The position numbers and the translations under genes were made by a program. The notes under the pieces are model-generated. The model had not been told where the DNA came from, searched no databases, and saw only the letters and a list, made by a program, of their open reading frames with translations. A stretch of 46,236 nt of DNA from a virus: IMG/VR virus record IMGVR_UViG_3300031669_000052, positions 1 through 46,236 of that record; one strand, 5' to 3'. Positions 24,566 to 32,246 of this stretch are shown piece after piece (the first letter of the stretch is position 1; each line of letters opens with the position of its first letter).

Positions 24566-25067
24566 ACTATCCGAAGTAAAGAACCGTCCTGCAACCCTCA
24601 TCCTCACCAGTCGAGTGGATGCTCGTTACCTGGCGACCCTCGCTCTTTATTGGGCCTCAGTCGGTGAGACTCCCTCCTCCATTAGTGAACTTATCCGACT
24701 AAGTATGGAGAGTTTCGCTGAACTCCTCACACTCTCAGGTAAAGCTGACTTCCCGCAGACCCAAGAAGAGGCCATGATGGTGTTGGAGAGAATGAGCCTC
24801 AAGGTTCAGAAGATAAACCCTCGGAATATGGCCACTGCTATGATTGCCGAAGGTATGTCTCTTGACTCTTTGACCACATCCCTCCAGCCTTCAGCCGCCC
24901 TTACTACTCCTAAGACTAAAGTAAGTAAACCTACCCATCAGATGGCTCTGGCTAATCTGGAGAACCGACTGAGTGAGGAACTCCAAGAGAGAGTGGCTGA
25001 ATCTAATGAAAGAACTGAGGAGTTCAAGAAATCTCTTGGGATGATTCCTGAGCAGGCTAAAGAATAG
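24558..25067 (+). CDS. Early protein with possible ribbon-helix-helix
   Basis: The product is 169 residues from ATG 24558. Residues 14-55 (ILTSRVDARYLATLALYW, then SISELIRLSMESF) have the strand-helix-helix rhythm of ribbon-helix-helix DNA-binding domains. The C-terminal part is a charged coiled coil. It could be an early regulator. The ribbon residues are not strongly diagnostic. Confidence 0.5.
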   Translation: MSKLSEVKNRPATLILTSRVDARYLATLALYWASVGETPSSISELIRLSMESFAELLTLSGKADFPQTQEEAMMVLERMSLKVQKINPRNMATAMIAEGMSLDSLTTSLQPSAALTTPKTKVSKPTHQMALANLENRLSEELQERVAESNERTEEFKKSLGMIPEQAKE

Positions 25068-25075
25068 GGGGAGTT

Positions 25076-25100
25076 GCTATGTTGATTAAATCCATACAGG
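25076..25100 (+). repeat. 25-bp near-palindrome, copy F
   Basis: The arms are GCTATGTTGATT and AATCCATACAGG around a central A. It overlaps the first possible ATG (25079) of the next gene, so occupancy or folding could affect that start. Confidence 0.8.
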
Positions 25101-25312
25101 AATCCACTCTCAACTTATTGGAAGAAAGCCTGGAGACTGGGAAGATGAAAACCTATATTTGTGGGCACCTACATTGCCCGTCCTGCAAGAACCAACTAGA
25201 TATCGACCTTGTGTGTAGTGTTTGCGGCAAGGCTTGGACAGAAAGAATAATAGAGCAATATATCGGAACAGTACAGATAGACATTACGAAACTGTATGAG
25301 GATAAACTATGA
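25079..25312 (+). CDS. Zinc-ribbon protein
   Basis: The longest frame is 77 residues. It starts inside palindrome F; the core begins at the internal ATG 25145 (MKTYICGHLHCPSCKNQLD). Cys pairs CPSC and CSVCGK form a classic zinc ribbon. The N-terminal 22 residues encoded by the palindrome and its flank may be spurious. The end overlaps the next gene. Confidence 0.6.
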   Translation: MLIKSIQESTLNLLEESLETGKMKTYICGHLHCPSCKNQLDIDLVCSVCGKAWTERIIEQYIGTVQIDITKLYEDKL

Positions 25313-25524
25313 GTGAATATAAACAAAGTGAGCTTTACTGGCATGAAGCTCTGGACAGGTCAAGTCTTGCTGTTGATTTTTTCAGTGATAACGTAGCCAA
25401 CCATGAAGCCGTGTCACATGATGAAGAGTTGAAAGCCGCCGCTGAGAAAATAACTGAGCTTATGGCCGATTTCTATCAAGCTGTGGGAAGAAAAGCTTTT
25501 GCGTTTAAGGAGGATAAATCATGA
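25309..25524 (+). CDS. Small helical early protein
   Basis: The 71-residue product is helical and acidic (ELYWHEALDRSSLAVDFFSD onward). It contains HDEELKAAAEKITELMADFY. It is of a type common in phage early regions, sometimes near nucleotide metabolism genes, but unassigned. Overlaps both neighbours by four bases. Confidence 0.6.
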   Translation: MSEYKQSELYWHEALDRSSLAVDFFSDNVANHEAVSHDEELKAAAEKITELMADFYQAVGRKAFAFKEDKS

Positions 25525-25877
25525 GTGAAAAATTACAATCTAATCCCCGTCTCCAAGAGTTGGCCATAGTTCTTAAAGAACTTCGTGAGGAAATCCAAGA
25601 TATTAAGGATAAACTAGCCTCTCGTCAGAAACTCTTCCAATCTCTGGATAGGGAGAGAATCAACCTCCAGATCAACATCTGGGAATCAGCTGGTAAGATC
25701 ACTAAACTTCCTACTATAATCCCTAAAGTCCGTCGATCTACAATCCCCACCGCACCACTTCGTGAGGAGGAACTCTTCGCATCCCTCGACAGCATGACTA
25801 CTGAAGCCCGTGAGAGTCTCATCCACTCTCTACTTGAATCCAATAGGAAGGAAGCTAGCATCAATCCAACAACTTAA
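25521..25877 (+). CDS. Coiled-coil early protein with shared C-terminal motif
   Basis: The 118-residue product has an N-terminal coiled coil (LAIVLKELREEIQDIKDKLA), a basic Pro-rich linker and a C-terminal helix LFASLDSMTTEARESLIHSL. That last segment is close to LFALANGMTTEAKAALAASL in the 83-residue protein at 32233. The common tail could be a docking motif. No enzymatic motif. Confidence 0.6.
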   Translation: MSEKLQSNPRLQELAIVLKELREEIQDIKDKLASRQKLFQSLDRERINLQINIWESAGKITKLPTIIPKVRRSTIPTAPLREEELFASLDSMTTEARESLIHSLLESNRKEASINPTT

Positions 25878-25882
25878 AGAAT

Positions 25883-26065
25883 CATGATCTTATTCTTTTT
25901 CAAAAGCGCAGTTGCTTTTGTATGTCGGGTAGTACCGATAGGAAAGTGGCCGGGCAGACGGACTGGCTCTCATGTATGGCGGCGGATACTCGCTTTAGAT
26001 CGAAGCGGTACACTGGTTTTCTCATGTATGTTGTTGCGCAGGGCGGAGCTTGCGACGCCCGCGCA
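25883..26065 (+). other. Conserved ~200-nt element, forward copy; hairpin array
   Basis: Three hairpins are visible: CAAAAGC/GCTTTTG (25901-25920), CGCTT/AAGCG extended by TAC/GTA (25986-26009), and GCGC-A-GGGCG with CGCCC-GCGC (26035-26063). The region is collinear with the minus strand of 13655-13883. A 61-codon frame crosses it (25884-26069) but has no ribosome site or recognisable fold. It ends just before the ribosome site of the 68-residue gene. Confidence 0.6.
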
Positions 26066-26089
26066 CTGATAAATAATTAGGAGACTTCA

Positions 26090-26296
26090 ATGACTAAGAA
26101 AACTAAGAAGAAGAAATTCTACATTAACAATCAGTATAAGAGAGTTCAGATATTCTGTGCTTGTGATAGGGAATATGATTATGCTAATAAGGTTGGTCTC
26201 CAGTCTGGTGATAGATGCCCATCTGATATAAGTAGTTCAGAAGAGCAGTGTCCTATTTGTAATTACTACTATTGGATTCATAAGCCCAAAAAATAA
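26090..26296 (+). CDS. Basic Cys-containing protein
   Basis: The 68-residue product opens MTKKTKKKKFYINNQYKR, has CACDREYDY near 23 and CPICNYYYW near 53. It is a possible zinc-binding peptide. It shares an 18-nt identity and the peptide KVGLQS with the next gene. Ribosome site AGGAG. Function unknown. Confidence 0.6.
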   Translation: MTKKTKKKKFYINNQYKRVQIFCACDREYDYANKVGLQSGDRCPSDISSSEEQCPICNYYYWIHKPKK

Positions 26297-26309
26297 TTTC
26301 ACCAAGATG

Positions 26310-26338
26310 TTGACAACTGTACATTCATATGGTATTGT
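26310..26338 (+). promoter_or_regulatory. Sigma70-like promoter
   Basis: TTGACA (26310-26315), a 17-bp spacer and TATTGT (26333-26338), upstream of the 130-residue gene, which is followed by a strong terminator. The gene therefore looks like a separate transcription unit. Confidence 0.65.
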
Positions 26339-26396
26339 GTATTCAACAAATGGCAATTATGCCGATTCACTTCAATTCAAACAAGGAGTCTCAATC

Positions 26397-26789
26397 ATGG
26401 CTATGGAAACTGTAGAAGCAAAGTATCAGGTAAAGGACAAAGACGGTAATGTTGTACTGAATGAGGAAGGTCAGCCGTCCTGGAAGCAGGCTACTGTTGA
26501 ATTTGACTTTGGTGACAATCTGGATTCTGCAGTTGAAATCTGTGGTGCTGAGGCCGTGCACTCCAACTACAAGGCCAATGCCAAGGTTGGTCTCCAGTCT
26601 ATCATTCGTGCCAAGTTGAAAGCTGGTCTCTCCGTAGATCAGATTCAGACCCTCGTATCCGCTTGGAAGCCCGGTATGGTTATCGAGAAGACTCAGGTCG
26701 ATCCTGCTGTGGCAATTCAGAATGCCTTCTCTTCTTGGTCTCCTGAGAAGCAGGCTGAGTTCCTGGCCTCTCTGGGTGTGCAGTCCTAA
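26397..26789 (+). CDS. Monocistronic early protein
   Basis: The product is 130 residues from the ATG at 26397 (ACAAGGAG site). It is soluble; the middle has YKANAKVGLQSIIRAKLKAG and the C-terminal tail FSSWSPEKQAEFLASLG resembles the tails of the proteins at 25521 and 32233. It has its own promoter and terminator and GC-balanced codons, suggesting strong expression. A 31-codon longer frame lacks a ribosome site. Function unknown. Confidence 0.7.
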   Translation: MAMETVEAKYQVKDKDGNVVLNEEGQPSWKQATVEFDFGDNLDSAVEICGAEAVHSNYKANAKVGLQSIIRAKLKAGLSVDQIQTLVSAWKPGMVIEKTQVDPAVAIQNAFSSWSPEKQAEFLASLGVQS

Positions 26790-26854
26790 CCCCCTGTAGG
26801 ACTGTATTAAAGGTGTGGTCCCGTGCCTTCTTCATCAACGGGACTTTTATTTTA
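26781..26854 (+). terminator. Double hairpin with Rho-independent terminator
   Basis: CAGTCCT/AGGACTG (26781-26804) is followed by GTCCCG/CGGGAC (26818-26844, 15-nt loop) and TTTTATTTTA. This is the clearest forward terminator after the 130-residue gene. Confidence 0.85.
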
Positions 26855-26894
26855 CTCTTAGATTGTACCAACCCGATCATTTGAGGTTACTTAT

Positions 26895-27068
26895 ATGGAA
26901 TTTAATTTAAAGACTATATTCAGAATTAAGGAGACAGGAAAAGTCCTGTGCTTCAAACATGCAGTTATGGAAGTAATTACAAATGATACTAATATAGAAG
27001 TTATAACCGATGAGTTTGGACAATCAGGTAATGATATGAGAACTTATTGGTGTCAGGAGTGTAACTAA
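26895..27068 (+). CDS. 57-residue protein before the ligase
   Basis: The ATG at 26895 has GAGG upstream. The product (MEFNLKTIFRIKETGKVLCF onward) ends TYWCQECN, a CxxC. The stop overlaps the ligase start (TAATG), so the two are translationally coupled. Function unknown. Confidence 0.6.
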   Translation: MEFNLKTIFRIKETGKVLCFKHAVMEVITNDTNIEVITDEFGQSGNDMRTYWCQECN

Positions 27069-27958
27069 TGGCTATCCGATCTGGAATCCAACTTGCTGAA
27101 CCATTCTCAGAACGTCGCATCCTTAATCAAGGGCGCTTCAAAACCACTTGGTCTCAGCCCTGGATAGTTCAACCCAAGTTGAATGGTGAACGCTGCCGCC
27201 TTATTAAGGAAGGTTCTCGCTGCCTTCTCCTATCTTCAAGTGAAGACATTATTCCCGCAGTGCCTCACATAAATCAGGCTGGCCTATCCTTACCAGACGG
27301 TGAGTATGATGGTGAACTCTACGTCCACGGTATGTCTTGGAGTGAAATCCACTCTATCGTCAGCCGTGAAACTAACATGCACTCTAATTCAGGAGTGATG
27401 GAACTTCATCTATTCGACTTGATAGATAACTCTCCCCAATGGTTTCGTCTACAAAATCTCAACAAGATATTACAATCAATCCCTAATGGCCCAATCAAGT
27501 CAGTGCCAGTAAGAGTTTCCGATAGTTTGGAGAAACTCTACTCCCTATATGAACAGTATATAGAGATGGGCTATGAGGGATTTATTGTACGAGAGATGAA
27601 CTCTTTCTATACGCGCCGCAGAGTTGGTGCGATGATGAAGTTTAAACCTAAGAAGACCGATCACTATATGATTGCTCGTGTGATTGAGGCAATCTCTGAA
27701 GAAGGTAAACCTCTTGGAATGATTGGCGCTTTCGAGTGTGTAGATACAGAAGGTACTTATTTCAAAGTAGGAGCCGGTAAACTTTCTCATGATGCCCGCA
27801 GAAATAGTTGGATAGACTATAAAATATTCCCCGAACATTTTAAAGGGGAGTATCTTGAGATAGAATACCAAACTATGTCTGATGCCAAGGGAGTCCCCCT
27901 ATTCTCCCGGGCTGTACGGATTGTATCAGATAAACCTGAGTGCGGAAATGAGGACTAA
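27068..27958 (+). CDS. ATP-dependent DNA ligase
   Basis: The 296-residue enzyme seals nicks in duplex DNA. The adenylated lysine is Lys37 in motif I (PKLNGERCR). Further motifs are LPDGEYDGELYVHG (III), YEGFIVRE (IV) and MMKFKPKK (V), followed by a short OB domain (AFECVDTEGTYFKVGAG). It is the compact T7-like form. It heads the recognisable replication/recombination run and would join Okazaki fragments and recombination products. Confidence 0.92.
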   Translation: MAIRSGIQLAEPFSERRILNQGRFKTTWSQPWIVQPKLNGERCRLIKEGSRCLLLSSSEDIIPAVPHINQAGLSLPDGEYDGELYVHGMSWSEIHSIVSRETNMHSNSGVMELHLFDLIDNSPQWFRLQNLNKILQSIPNGPIKSVPVRVSDSLEKLYSLYEQYIEMGYEGFIVREMNSFYTRRRVGAMMKFKPKKTDHYMIARVIEAISEEGKPLGMIGAFECVDTEGTYFKVGAGKLSHDARRNSWIDYKIFPEHFKGEYLEIEYQTMSDAKGVPLFSRAVRIVSDKPECGNED

Positions 27959-27960
27959 TT

Positions 27961-28143
27961 ATGGAACGTCAACTTTTAGATATTAGAATTCAATTAGAAA
28001 TGTGTATAACTGAACGTGAAGGTATGATTGCTGAAAACTTACAACGTGCTGCCTGTAGCCAGTCTATGGCTTATGTAAGTACAGACTTTGAATCAGTTAA
28101 TATAACTCTTTCTGGCCTAATGGATGTTATACGTAATCTTTAG
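27961..28143 (+). CDS. Small helical protein after the ligase
   Basis: The 60-residue product (MERQLLDIRIQLEMCITERE) is mostly helical. It lies 2 nt after the ligase and just before palindrome G. No family recognised. Confidence 0.55.
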   Translation: MERQLLDIRIQLEMCITEREGMIAENLQRAACSQSMAYVSTDFESVNITLSGLMDVIRNL

Positions 28144-28151
28144 AAAATATT

Positions 28152-28176
28152 GCTATCATGATTAAATCAACATAGG
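28152..28176 (+). repeat. 25-bp near-palindrome, copy G
   Basis: The arms are GCTATCATGATT and AATCAACATAGG around a central A. It lies 8 nt after the 60-residue gene and 56 nt before the next start. As at copy F, AATCC follows the right arm. Confidence 0.85.
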
Positions 28177-28232
28177 AATCCGCCACCCTAGAGGATGAAG
28201 TCAATCCTTAATTATAAAGAAGGAGAATTGTC

Positions 28233-28451
28233 ATGACCACTAAGAAAGTAGTAAGCGTTAAATTTTCAGAGAAACGTAAGATCAATGAGCTTCGGCATCA
28301 ACTCCGTGCTCGTAAAGAAGAATATGAATATCTTATATATCAACAACTTGCTAAGATTGACCCTTCAATAAAAGCTCTTATGTCTGAGTTGTATGATCTT
28401 GATCCTGAGGCATGTCTTATGATTGAAGCTCCTAAGAAGGGGATAAAGTAA
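28233..28451 (+). CDS. Small coiled-coil protein
   Basis: The 72-residue product has a basic N-terminus and a coiled coil (KRKINELRHQLRARKEEYEY). AAGGAGA precedes the ATG. It immediately precedes the nuclease gene and may partner it; unassigned. Confidence 0.6.
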   Translation: MTTKKVVSVKFSEKRKINELRHQLRARKEEYEYLIYQQLAKIDPSIKALMSELYDLDPEACLMIEAPKKGIK

Positions 28452-28452
28452 T

Positions 28453-29421
28453 ATGAACATCTCTGAACTACCCCTCCCCATCTCATACCATTCAAGTATG
28501 GACATTCTCGATAGCACCAAGATTCAATCCTATCAGGATTGCCCGCGTGCTTTCTTCTACGAGTACGTCCTCGGGTGGAGATCCTCCTATCCCAATAACC
28601 ACTTGCACTTCGGCAAGGCAGTCCACATAGCAATGGAGCATATCATCCTCCACGGCTATCGAGTGGAAGCAGTAATGGAAGCTCTCACCCTCTTCAACGA
28701 TGAATATCGTAGTGCATTTCCTGAATCTACTGATGAAATCTTTTCACCTAAAACTCCGGGAAGATTTTTCGAGATGTTGATCCTATATCTCAAACAGTAT
28801 GCAGATGATCTCACCAACTACAAAGTCTACAAGACAGAATTCGGAGGAACTATCCACCTTTCACCTAAGCACAAGATTGCCTTCAAGATGGACACCGTAC
28901 TCCAAGATCAGCGTGATGGAAAATACTGCTCACTTGAGCATAAGACCAAGGGTGGAAACTATATCTCCGACTCCTACCTATACGAACATATGATGGGAAT
29001 TCAGTGCGGTACCTATACTCACGTCCTCAACTGCCTCTTCCCGCCTGAAGAAGTAAGTGGTATCATCATCAACTGTATGTGCTTTAAGAAAACCAAAATC
29101 GCTGATTATATTCTCAAAAGATTCCCTATTAACTATTCCAACTCCCAGATGTTCAACTGGCTGGAGAATACAAAGAGTTGGATGGATCGCATCTATAAAG
29201 ACTTCGCTCTGTTGGCGGGTACTACTATTGGAGCTGACCGTATGGATTGCTTCCCTCTGAATGGTAGGAGTTGTTGTAACTGGGGGAGGACTTGCACCTA
29301 TTTAGGCCTCTGTAATAGTTGGAATAACCCTATTCAGCATCAGGAGAAACTTCCTGCTGATATGAAGGTTGAGTTTTGGAATCCGTTGGAAGAAGATCTT
29401 CGAGAGGTACTATCCTTATGA
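28453..29421 (+). CDS. PD-(D/E)XK nuclease with Fe-S-type cysteines
   Basis: The 322-residue product is a Cas4/AddB-type exonuclease. It has Cys30 in SYQDCPRAFFYEY, FGKAVHIAMEH, KMDTVLQD with SLEHKTKG (the E-x-K core), and a C-terminal triple SCCNWGRTCTYLGLC. Together these four cysteines fit a 4Fe-4S site. It probably resects DNA ends for the neighbouring Sak4-like ATPase. All catalytic positions are present. Confidence 0.85.
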   Translation: MNISELPLPISYHSSMDILDSTKIQSYQDCPRAFFYEYVLGWRSSYPNNHLHFGKAVHIAMEHIILHGYRVEAVMEALTLFNDEYRSAFPESTDEIFSPKTPGRFFEMLILYLKQYADDLTNYKVYKTEFGGTIHLSPKHKIAFKMDTVLQDQRDGKYCSLEHKTKGGNYISDSYLYEHMMGIQCGTYTHVLNCLFPPEEVSGIIINCMCFKKTKIADYILKRFPINYSNSQMFNWLENTKSWMDRIYKDFALLAGTTIGADRMDCFPLNGRSCCNWGRTCTYLGLCNSWNNPIQHQEKLPADMKVEFWNPLEEDLREVLSL

Positions 29422-29672
29422 GCACTTCATATAATCTAACACATAAAACATTTCACAATCTACATATTAATGAGAGTTCTAATACACTTGAGTTAGCTGT
29501 AGATATTAAAGATTCTAATGGAGATTTAGTAGAATATTATCCAATAACTAAATATTTAACTCCTAGAGATATGGTAGTTATATTTCTTGAGGGTTTAAAA
29601 GTCTGTTCTTATTGGATGGATTCTAAGGATTTTAAGGATGCTTTAAGTAAGTTGGAGGACTACTCATTATGA
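29418..29672 (+). CDS. Small protein in the recombination cluster
   Basis: The product is 84 residues from the ATG at 29418, which overlaps the nuclease stop (ATGA). It has strands (NTLELAVDIKDSNGDLVEYY) and a C-terminal helix. Coupled to both neighbours. Function unknown. Confidence 0.55.
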   Translation: MSTSYNLTHKTFHNLHINESSNTLELAVDIKDSNGDLVEYYPITKYLTPRDMVVIFLEGLKVCSYWMDSKDFKDALSKLEDYSL

Positions 29673-29959
29673 GTAATGATCATCTAATTCTATCTGAGAC
29701 AAAGCCAGAACTAATCGGAGGACTAACCATTGAAGACGAACGTCAGGCTGAGTTGACTCTTCTGATGCTCCTTGAAGATATGCTTCAATCAGAGAGAGTC
29801 CCCTTCCTACAAGAAGCCGGAGTTTCTTTCGACGAGTTTAATAGAATTTACGAGAAATGGTTTAGAGTTCTTGAACGTTATAGAAAGGAGAAAGCAAATG
29901 GCAGAACCGACAAAACCCCCAGTCCCACCAATAACTCAGACTACAGTGAAACCTATTGA
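29669..29959 (+). CDS. Small acidic protein overlapping the Sak4-like gene
   Basis: The 96-residue product is helical and acidic (ELTLLMLLEDMLQSERVPFL). Its last 20 codons overlap the start of the ATPase gene in another frame. The overlap suggests tight co-expression. Function unknown. Confidence 0.55.
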   Translation: MSNDHLILSETKPELIGGLTIEDERQAELTLLMLLEDMLQSERVPFLQEAGVSFDEFNRIYEKWFRVLERYRKEKANGRTDKTPSPTNNSDYSETY

Positions 29960-30692
29960 GGCCAACCTAACTCAGGCTGCTTCTGAGAATGCAGAGTCTA
30001 TGTACAAAGGTCAGAAGTCCCAACTCATTCTTGGTATATCCAAAAGTGGGCGAGGAAAGTCTAACTCCATTCGTAACTTGAACCCGGAGAATACCTTTCT
30101 AATAAACGTGGTGGGAAAGTCTCTTCCCTTTCCCAAAGGTATGCAATACCAAGAGAAGAAGAACATGCTGAACTCAGCCGATCCTGCTACCATCTCTCGG
30201 ACTATGATGGAAGTATCACGGGATGAGAAGTGGAAACACCTAGTCATTGATGATGCCCAGTACATCATGGCTACTGAGTTCATGGCTAAAGCCCTTGAGA
30301 AAGGATTCGATAAGTTCACCCTTATGGCTAAACACATCTTCGATGTGGTAATACTAGCTACTAAATTAAGAGGTAGCCTTAAGGTATTCATTCTTACACA
30401 CGAAGAAGATACTGGCACTGAGAGGAAGATGAAAACTCTGGGTAAACTCCTTGATGATAAGGTAACTCTTGAAGGCCTGAGTACCATCGTCCTATTTGCC
30501 GAAGTAGTAGCCGACGATACCAAGCGATCCTATTACTTCACCACACAAAGTGATGGTTACACCACTGCTAAAACTCCATTCGATATGTTTCCATATCGGA
30601 TTGATAATGACTTGGACTTAGTGTCTAAGAGGATAGATGAGTATTATAAGGGAGTCCCTCTAAAGGATTCTAAACTGAAGTTCATTCCATAA
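29898..30692 (+). CDS. Sak4-like RecA-fold ATPase
   Basis: The product is 264 residues from the ATG at 29898 (AAAGGAG site). Walker A is GISKSGRGKS at 46-55, Walker B is HLVIDDAQ, and a helicase-like IVLFAEVV follows. This is the phage Sak4/ATPase family, which acts in single-strand annealing recombination with an SSB. Here it sits between the PD-(D/E)XK nuclease and a DUF669-like SSB, the expected set. A longer frame from 29772 is rejected because it lacks a ribosome site. Confidence 0.8.
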   Translation: MAEPTKPPVPPITQTTVKPIEANLTQAASENAESMYKGQKSQLILGISKSGRGKSNSIRNLNPENTFLINVVGKSLPFPKGMQYQEKKNMLNSADPATISRTMMEVSRDEKWKHLVIDDAQYIMATEFMAKALEKGFDKFTLMAKHIFDVVILATKLRGSLKVFILTHEEDTGTERKMKTLGKLLDDKVTLEGLSTIVLFAEVVADDTKRSYYFTTQSDGYTTAKTPFDMFPYRIDNDLDLVSKRIDEYYKGVPLKDSKLKFIP

Positions 30693-30702
30693 GGAGGAAG
30701 TT

Positions 30703-31107
30703 ATGCCTGAGACTAAGAAGTATTGCACACCATTGCCTGAAGAAGTAATTAAAATCTCTGGGGTAGAAATCACTTACGGTGGAGAGTTTGATGAAACTCT
30801 ACTTGAAAAATGTTTAGACATGTTACCAGACAGTGAACTTGATGAGCCTAAGTATGAAGATGGCCCTGGAGTTCCTGGATGGGAAGATCGTAGTAAGGAT
30901 ATTGAGCTTGGCATAACTGATGAATCCGCTCCTCAAGCTCAGTGTGAAACCACTCCTAAATCCATTGGGTGCAAAGTGCTCGGAGATCAATTCATATATG
31001 CAATTCAAGGTCTCATCACCGACCTCGAATCAACAAAACCTCCTGGCTATATCCTCGCTATAGGAAAGCTGAAAGGTGCAATCATCAAACTTCAGGCTGG
31101 CGACTAA
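30703..31107 (+). CDS. Recombination-cluster protein
   Basis: The 134-residue product is acidic, with an N-terminal domain (YCTPLPEEVIKISGVEITYG) and a C-terminal helical part (FIYAIQGLITDLESTKPPGY). AAGGAGG precedes the ATG. No family recognised. Confidence 0.6.
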   Translation: MPETKKYCTPLPEEVIKISGVEITYGGEFDETLLEKCLDMLPDSELDEPKYEDGPGVPGWEDRSKDIELGITDESAPQAQCETTPKSIGCKVLGDQFIYAIQGLITDLESTKPPGYILAIGKLKGAIIKLQAGD

Positions 31108-31123
31108 GCCTGTCCTGACAATC

Positions 31124-31137
31124 AGCGCATTAGCGCT
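31124..31137. promoter_or_regulatory. Short inverted repeat before the SSB gene
   Basis: AGCGC-ATTA-GCGCT is a perfect 5-bp hairpin 23 nt before the SSB start. It overlaps a weak CTGACA at 31115. It may be an operator or RNA hairpin. Confidence 0.35.
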
Positions 31138-31160
31138 AATCAACAACAAGGAGTATTGCA

Positions 31161-31607
31161 ATGAGTGAAGAAATCTATCAGGATGTAGCAAGTGAAATGG
31201 GTGAGAGTATTCTGGACATCGACACAGGTGATGCAGTTGAGCCTACCTGTGTTGAGGATGGGGAATATAAGATCCGGATTACTGGATTCAAGAAGGACAC
31301 TGATGGTAAGATCGTTCGAACCAAAACTGAGACCGGCAACAAGTTCTTCATCGTGAACTTTGATATTCCTGATGAAGCTAGTTCCAGAAACTTCAGTAAG
31401 ATCTTCTCTGTGCCGGTCGAAGGTATGGATGCCAAGAAGTTGAACGGTGTTAAGTGGGATCTGGAGTGCCTCAAGCGTGCATTCAATCTCACCGAGCTGA
31501 ACTTCAATGAGATGGTAGGGAGGGAAGGCTATGCTATCCTACGCAAGTCCCACTCCGAGCAGTATGGTGATCAGAATGATGTTGTAAAGTTTATCATTGG
31601 TGCGTAA
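31161..31607 (+). CDS. ssDNA-binding protein, DUF669-like
   Basis: The 148-residue product has the block DGEYKIRITGFKKDTDGKI, then NKFFIVNFDIPDEASSRNFS and WDLECLKRAFNL. This is the layout of phage DUF669/single-strand binding proteins found beside Sak4. It would coat ssDNA during replication and annealing. AAGGAG precedes the ATG. Confidence 0.75.
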   Translation: MSEEIYQDVASEMGESILDIDTGDAVEPTCVEDGEYKIRITGFKKDTDGKIVRTKTETGNKFFIVNFDIPDEASSRNFSKIFSVPVEGMDAKKLNGVKWDLECLKRAFNLTELNFNEMVGREGYAILRKSHSEQYGDQNDVVKFIIGA

Positions 31608-31688
31608 GTAAGTTAGCAAACTGGTTAAGGCTCTCGTACGAAGTAGGTAAGGCAAGCCGGGCGCTCCGGTAATCCTTAACCATGTTTT
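31608..31688 (+). other. Structured intergenic RNA candidate
   Basis: GGTTAAGG (31623-31630) pairs with CCTTAACC (31674-31681) over 8 bp. Inside are TCGTACGA and CCGG-GCGCT-CCGG hairpins, giving a three-way-junction-like fold. TTTTG follows at 31684. It may be a terminator after the SSB gene or a small RNA. It is not a convincing tRNA (no T-loop). Confidence 0.5.
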
Positions 31689-31713
31689 GCTACATTGATT
31701 AAATCCACATAGC
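31689..31713 (+). repeat. 25-bp near-palindrome, copy H
   Basis: The arms are GCTACATTGATT and AATCCACATAGC around a central A. It lies between the structured element and the zinc-ribbon gene. Confidence 0.85.
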
Positions 31714-31744
31714 AAGGAGGGGATAGAATCCCCCTTAACTAATC

Positions 31745-31957
31745 ATGCCCCCTGAGAAAGTAGACGAGTTGTATAAGAAGATGGACTGCCTATGCCCTTT
31801 ATGTAGAGAAACCCATGTGATGGAACTCTACTGGACAGGTATCGGCATTCCCCGAAAGTATTGCAAACCCTGTCTATCCACAGTCTCAGGAACTTTCAAT
31901 GCTATAAAAATAGGTATAAGGAGGGCCCTCATACGTGAGCACGGATCAAAAGAGTAG
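31745..31957 (+). CDS. Zinc-ribbon protein
   Basis: The 70-residue product has Cys pairs CLCPLC and YCKPC flanking a beta hairpin, as in small DNA/RNA-binding zinc ribbons. The basic C-terminal helix (IGIRRALIREHG) overlaps the next gene. Function unknown. Confidence 0.6.
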   Translation: MPPEKVDELYKKMDCLCPLCRETHVMELYWTGIGIPRKYCKPCLSTVSGTFNAIKIGIRRALIREHGSKE

Positions 31958-32246
31958 CTCAGCAGGTGGAGATTATCGTCCACGTCTAGCAGCTGAACTC
32001 ACTCCCGAACAGCACCAAAAACTTCTGCAGATCCTACCTCATGGTATGCAGAAACCACTATTTCAAGCTCTTGTGCAGGGAGTCTTAGATCTCTACGACA
32101 AGGGAGGTCTTCCCGCTATAGGAGCCATCGTATCAAACCACATCGGAATTACCCAAGTAGTAACTTGTGGCCTGTCCCGATCTCGTAACAGTCAGATAGA
32201 ATTCTTTGAGAATAAACTAAAGGAACTTAGGAATGGCCACGATTGA
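31935..32246 (+). CDS. Small replication-arm protein
   Basis: The product is 103 residues from GTG at 31935, with AAGGAGG upstream. It has ELTPEQHQKLLQILPHGMQK and a helical C-terminus ending KLKELRNGHD. It overlaps both neighbours. It resembles small phage proteins of unknown function. Confidence 0.6.
   Translation: MSTDQKSSSAGGDYRPRLAAELTPEQHQKLLQILPHGMQKPLFQALVQGVLDLYDKGGLPAIGAIVSNHIGITQVVTCGLSRSRNSQIEFFENKLKELRNGHD

Noticed and set aside
25884-26069. 61-codon protein gene
   Set aside because: No ribosome site; the sequence is dominated by hairpins and matches a region on the other strand where the frame is broken.
26189-26600. 18-bp direct repeat (26189-26206 and 26583-26600)
   Set aside because: It encodes the same KVGLQS peptide in two small genes but has no flanking similarity; probably chance or local copying, with no functional clue.
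31608-31690. Possible tRNA
   Set aside because: There is a D-arm-like phrase, but no T-loop, no proper anticodon arm and no acceptor pairing of tRNA length.
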